Positions 6,498 to 7,587 of a DNA stretch of 7,587 nucleotides are shown here, in pieces. The stretch covers positions 1 through 7,587 of the forward strand of contig JACQBB010000249.1 in NCBI GenBank assembly GCA_016194625.1, in the 5' to 3' direction. A model generated the notes under the pieces. The model saw only the letters and a program-made list of their open reading frames with translations, had not been told where the DNA came from and searched no databases. Position 1 is the first letter of the stretch; every line of letters begins with the position of its first letter. Source of the stretch: Elusimicrobiota bacterium. Lineage in GTDB: Bacteria > Elusimicrobiota > Elusimicrobia > UBA1565 > UBA9628. Position numbers and translations under genes: made by a program.

Positions 6498-7587
6498 AGA
6501 CCCTTCTCGTCGCCGCCGTCCTCGCCGTCCCCGCGTCCGCCCAGCCCGACCTGCCTCCGCCTGACGCCCCCGCCGCCGCTCCGGCCGCCGAGGCCGCGAA
6601 GGCCGCCGAGCCGGCCGCCGCCCCGGCCGCGACCCCCGCGCCGGCCGCGCCCGCCGCCGAGGTCCAGGAGGCCGCGCCGGCGTCCGCCGCCGTCCCGGCC
6701 CCGAAGCCCGAGGAGCCGAAGGTCACCGTGACCGCGCCGAAGGTCGAAGAGGTGAAGCCGCTCCCGCCCGAGCCCAAGAAAGAAGAAGCCAAGCCCGAGC
6801 CCAAGCCGGAGCCGAAGGCCGAGCCGAAGAAGGCCGCGAAGGCCGTCGGCGTCGAGGAGGAGTGGGCGTTCGCGAAGGCCGCCGCCGAGGACTCCGACTC
6901 CGGCGTCCAGGACGCCGCCGCCGACGACCTCAAGCTGTTCGTGCGCCGCCACCCCGACGCCGCGCAGGCGCCCGAGGCGCTGGCCGCGCTGGCCGCCGTG
7001 AAGACGAAGCGCGGGGACTGGGCGTCGGCGCTGGTCGCCTACCTGCGCGCGACGCACGAGTATCCCGATTCGAAGGGCGCGCTGTCGGCCAAGTCCGCCT
7101 ACCTCCAGCTCGTCGACAAGAAGGCCTCGCGCCGTCAGCGCGCTCCGCTCAACGACCTGGTCGCGCCCGTGGACGCGCCGGAGAAGTCCGACCGCCTGTC
7201 GGCCGTCTGGCAGAAGGCCGCCGCCACCGCCGGCGACGCGCTGTACGAGCCGCTCGCCGAGGAGATCCGCGACTTCATGGTCCGCTTCCCGGGCCACGCC
7301 GACGGCGACAAGCTGCAGGCCGCGCTCGCGCGCGTCTCCGCGGCCAACGAGAAGTACGCCGCCGCCGCGCTCGGCTGGCGCCGCCTGCTCGCGCTGTACC
7401 CGGACAGCCCGCTGCGCCCGCTCGCGCTCAAGTCGCTCGGCGACGTGTACGCCGACAACCTGCGCGACTACAAGAAGGCGATCGACGCCTACCAGCAGCT
7501 GATCGCCGACCACCCGCAGGCGCCCGAGGTGCTGGCGGCGCTGGAGAGCTCCGACAAGCTGTTCGAGGAGCGCCTGAAGCAGTTCGA
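6494..7587 (+). CDS. Exported TPR-like repeat protein with Pro/Ala/Lys/Glu linker (3' end outside window)
   Basis: The first 364 codons are visible and the frame is still open at the window edge. MKTLLVAAVLAVPASA, followed by Q17, is a clear signal peptide with no lipobox, so the product is probably periplasmic or surface-located. Residues 17-118 are low-complexity: first Ala/Pro-rich, then charged with KPEPKPEPKAEPKK at 100-113, like the extended linkers of TonB or TolA that span the periplasm. From about 120 come roughly five TPR-like helical-hairpin units, each closing on a similar turn: RRHPDA (151-156), HEYPDS (188-193), VRFPGH (263-268), ALYPDS (300-305) and ADHPQA (338-343). The units near 270-343 (KYAAAALGWRRLLALYPDSP and DYKKAIDAYQQLIADHPQ) resemble BamD/CpoB-type repeats. 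Function is unknown; an envelope scaffold is an inference. It is translationally tied to the synthase gene by an ATGA overlap. Confidence 0.85.
   Translation, partial: MKTLLVAAVLAVPASAQPDLPPPDAPAAAPAAEAAKAAEPAAAPAATPAPAAPAAEVQEAAPASAAVPAPKPEEPKVTVTAPKVEEVKPLPPEPKKEEAKPEPKPEPKAEPKKAAKAVGVEEEWAFAKAAAEDSDSGVQDAAADDLKLFVRRHPDAAQAPEALAALAAVKTKRGDWASALVAYLRATHEYPDSKGALSAKSAYLQLVDKKASRRQRAPLNDLVAPVDAPEKSDRLSAVWQKAAATAGDALYEPLAEEIRDFMVRFPGHADGDKLQAALARVSAANEKYAAAALGWRRLLALYPDSPLRPLALKSLGDVYADNLRDYKKAIDAYQQLIADHPQAPEVLAALESSDKLFEERLKQF

Noticed and set aside
6777..6840. Short tandem DNA repeat of AAG/CCC/GAG codons
   Set aside because: It is explained by the Lys-Pro-Glu protein linker and has no exact repeat unit of mobile-element or CRISPR type.
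6412..7513. Long minus-strand frames opposite the synthase 3' end and the repeat-protein gene
   Set aside because: They are Gly/Ala/Arg low-complexity mirrors of the Ala/Pro/Lys/Glu coding strand, with no start context or motifs.

Overview
The window is a very GC-rich stretch of chromosome (codon third positions are almost all G or C) that is coding nearly throughout. It looks like a diderm (Gram-negative-type) bacterium: there is a PBP1C-like murein synthase, several Sec signal peptides ending in AxA, and a periplasmic repeat protein with a TonB-like Pro/Lys/Glu linker. The phylum cannot be fixed from sequence alone. Elusimicrobiota, Myxococcota or another GC-rich, deeply branching diderm are guesses only. 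No rRNA, tRNA, CRISPR array, insertion sequence or phage gene was seen, and no stretch over 300 bases lacks a gene.

Layout: (1) At the left edge is the 3' part of a penicillin-binding protein 1C gene on the plus strand, ending at 1033. (2) Converging on it with a 3-base gap is a two-gene minus-strand unit (2433 to 1037): a secreted, all-helical protein of unknown family, then a secreted alpha/beta hydrolase joined to it by an ATGA stop/start overlap. (3) A 49-base divergent intergenic region (2434-2482) holds the only clearly AT-rich patch and must carry the control signals for both directions. (4) A tight plus-strand run follows to the window end: a DoxX-family membrane protein, dnaX, recR, a cystathionine beta-synthase with C-terminal CBS domains, and a truncated repeat-rich exported protein. 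Three of its four junctions are ATGA overlaps. The fourth is a 9-base gap whose Shine-Dalgarno overlaps the recR stop.

The plus-strand run therefore looks like one operon mixing DNA replication and repair (DnaX clamp loader, RecR gap repair) with sulfur amino-acid metabolism (CBS) and envelope proteins (DoxX and the repeat protein). dnaX-recR is a classic pairing, but the small nucleoid-associated gene ybaB/ebfC that usually sits between them is absent. I see no convincing new defence or mobile system. The points most worth a second look are the unknown secreted-protein/hydrolase pair, the topoisomerase-like acidic TOPRIM motif in RecR, the loss of ybaB from the dnaX-recR junction, and the coupling of a DoxX gene to dnaX.
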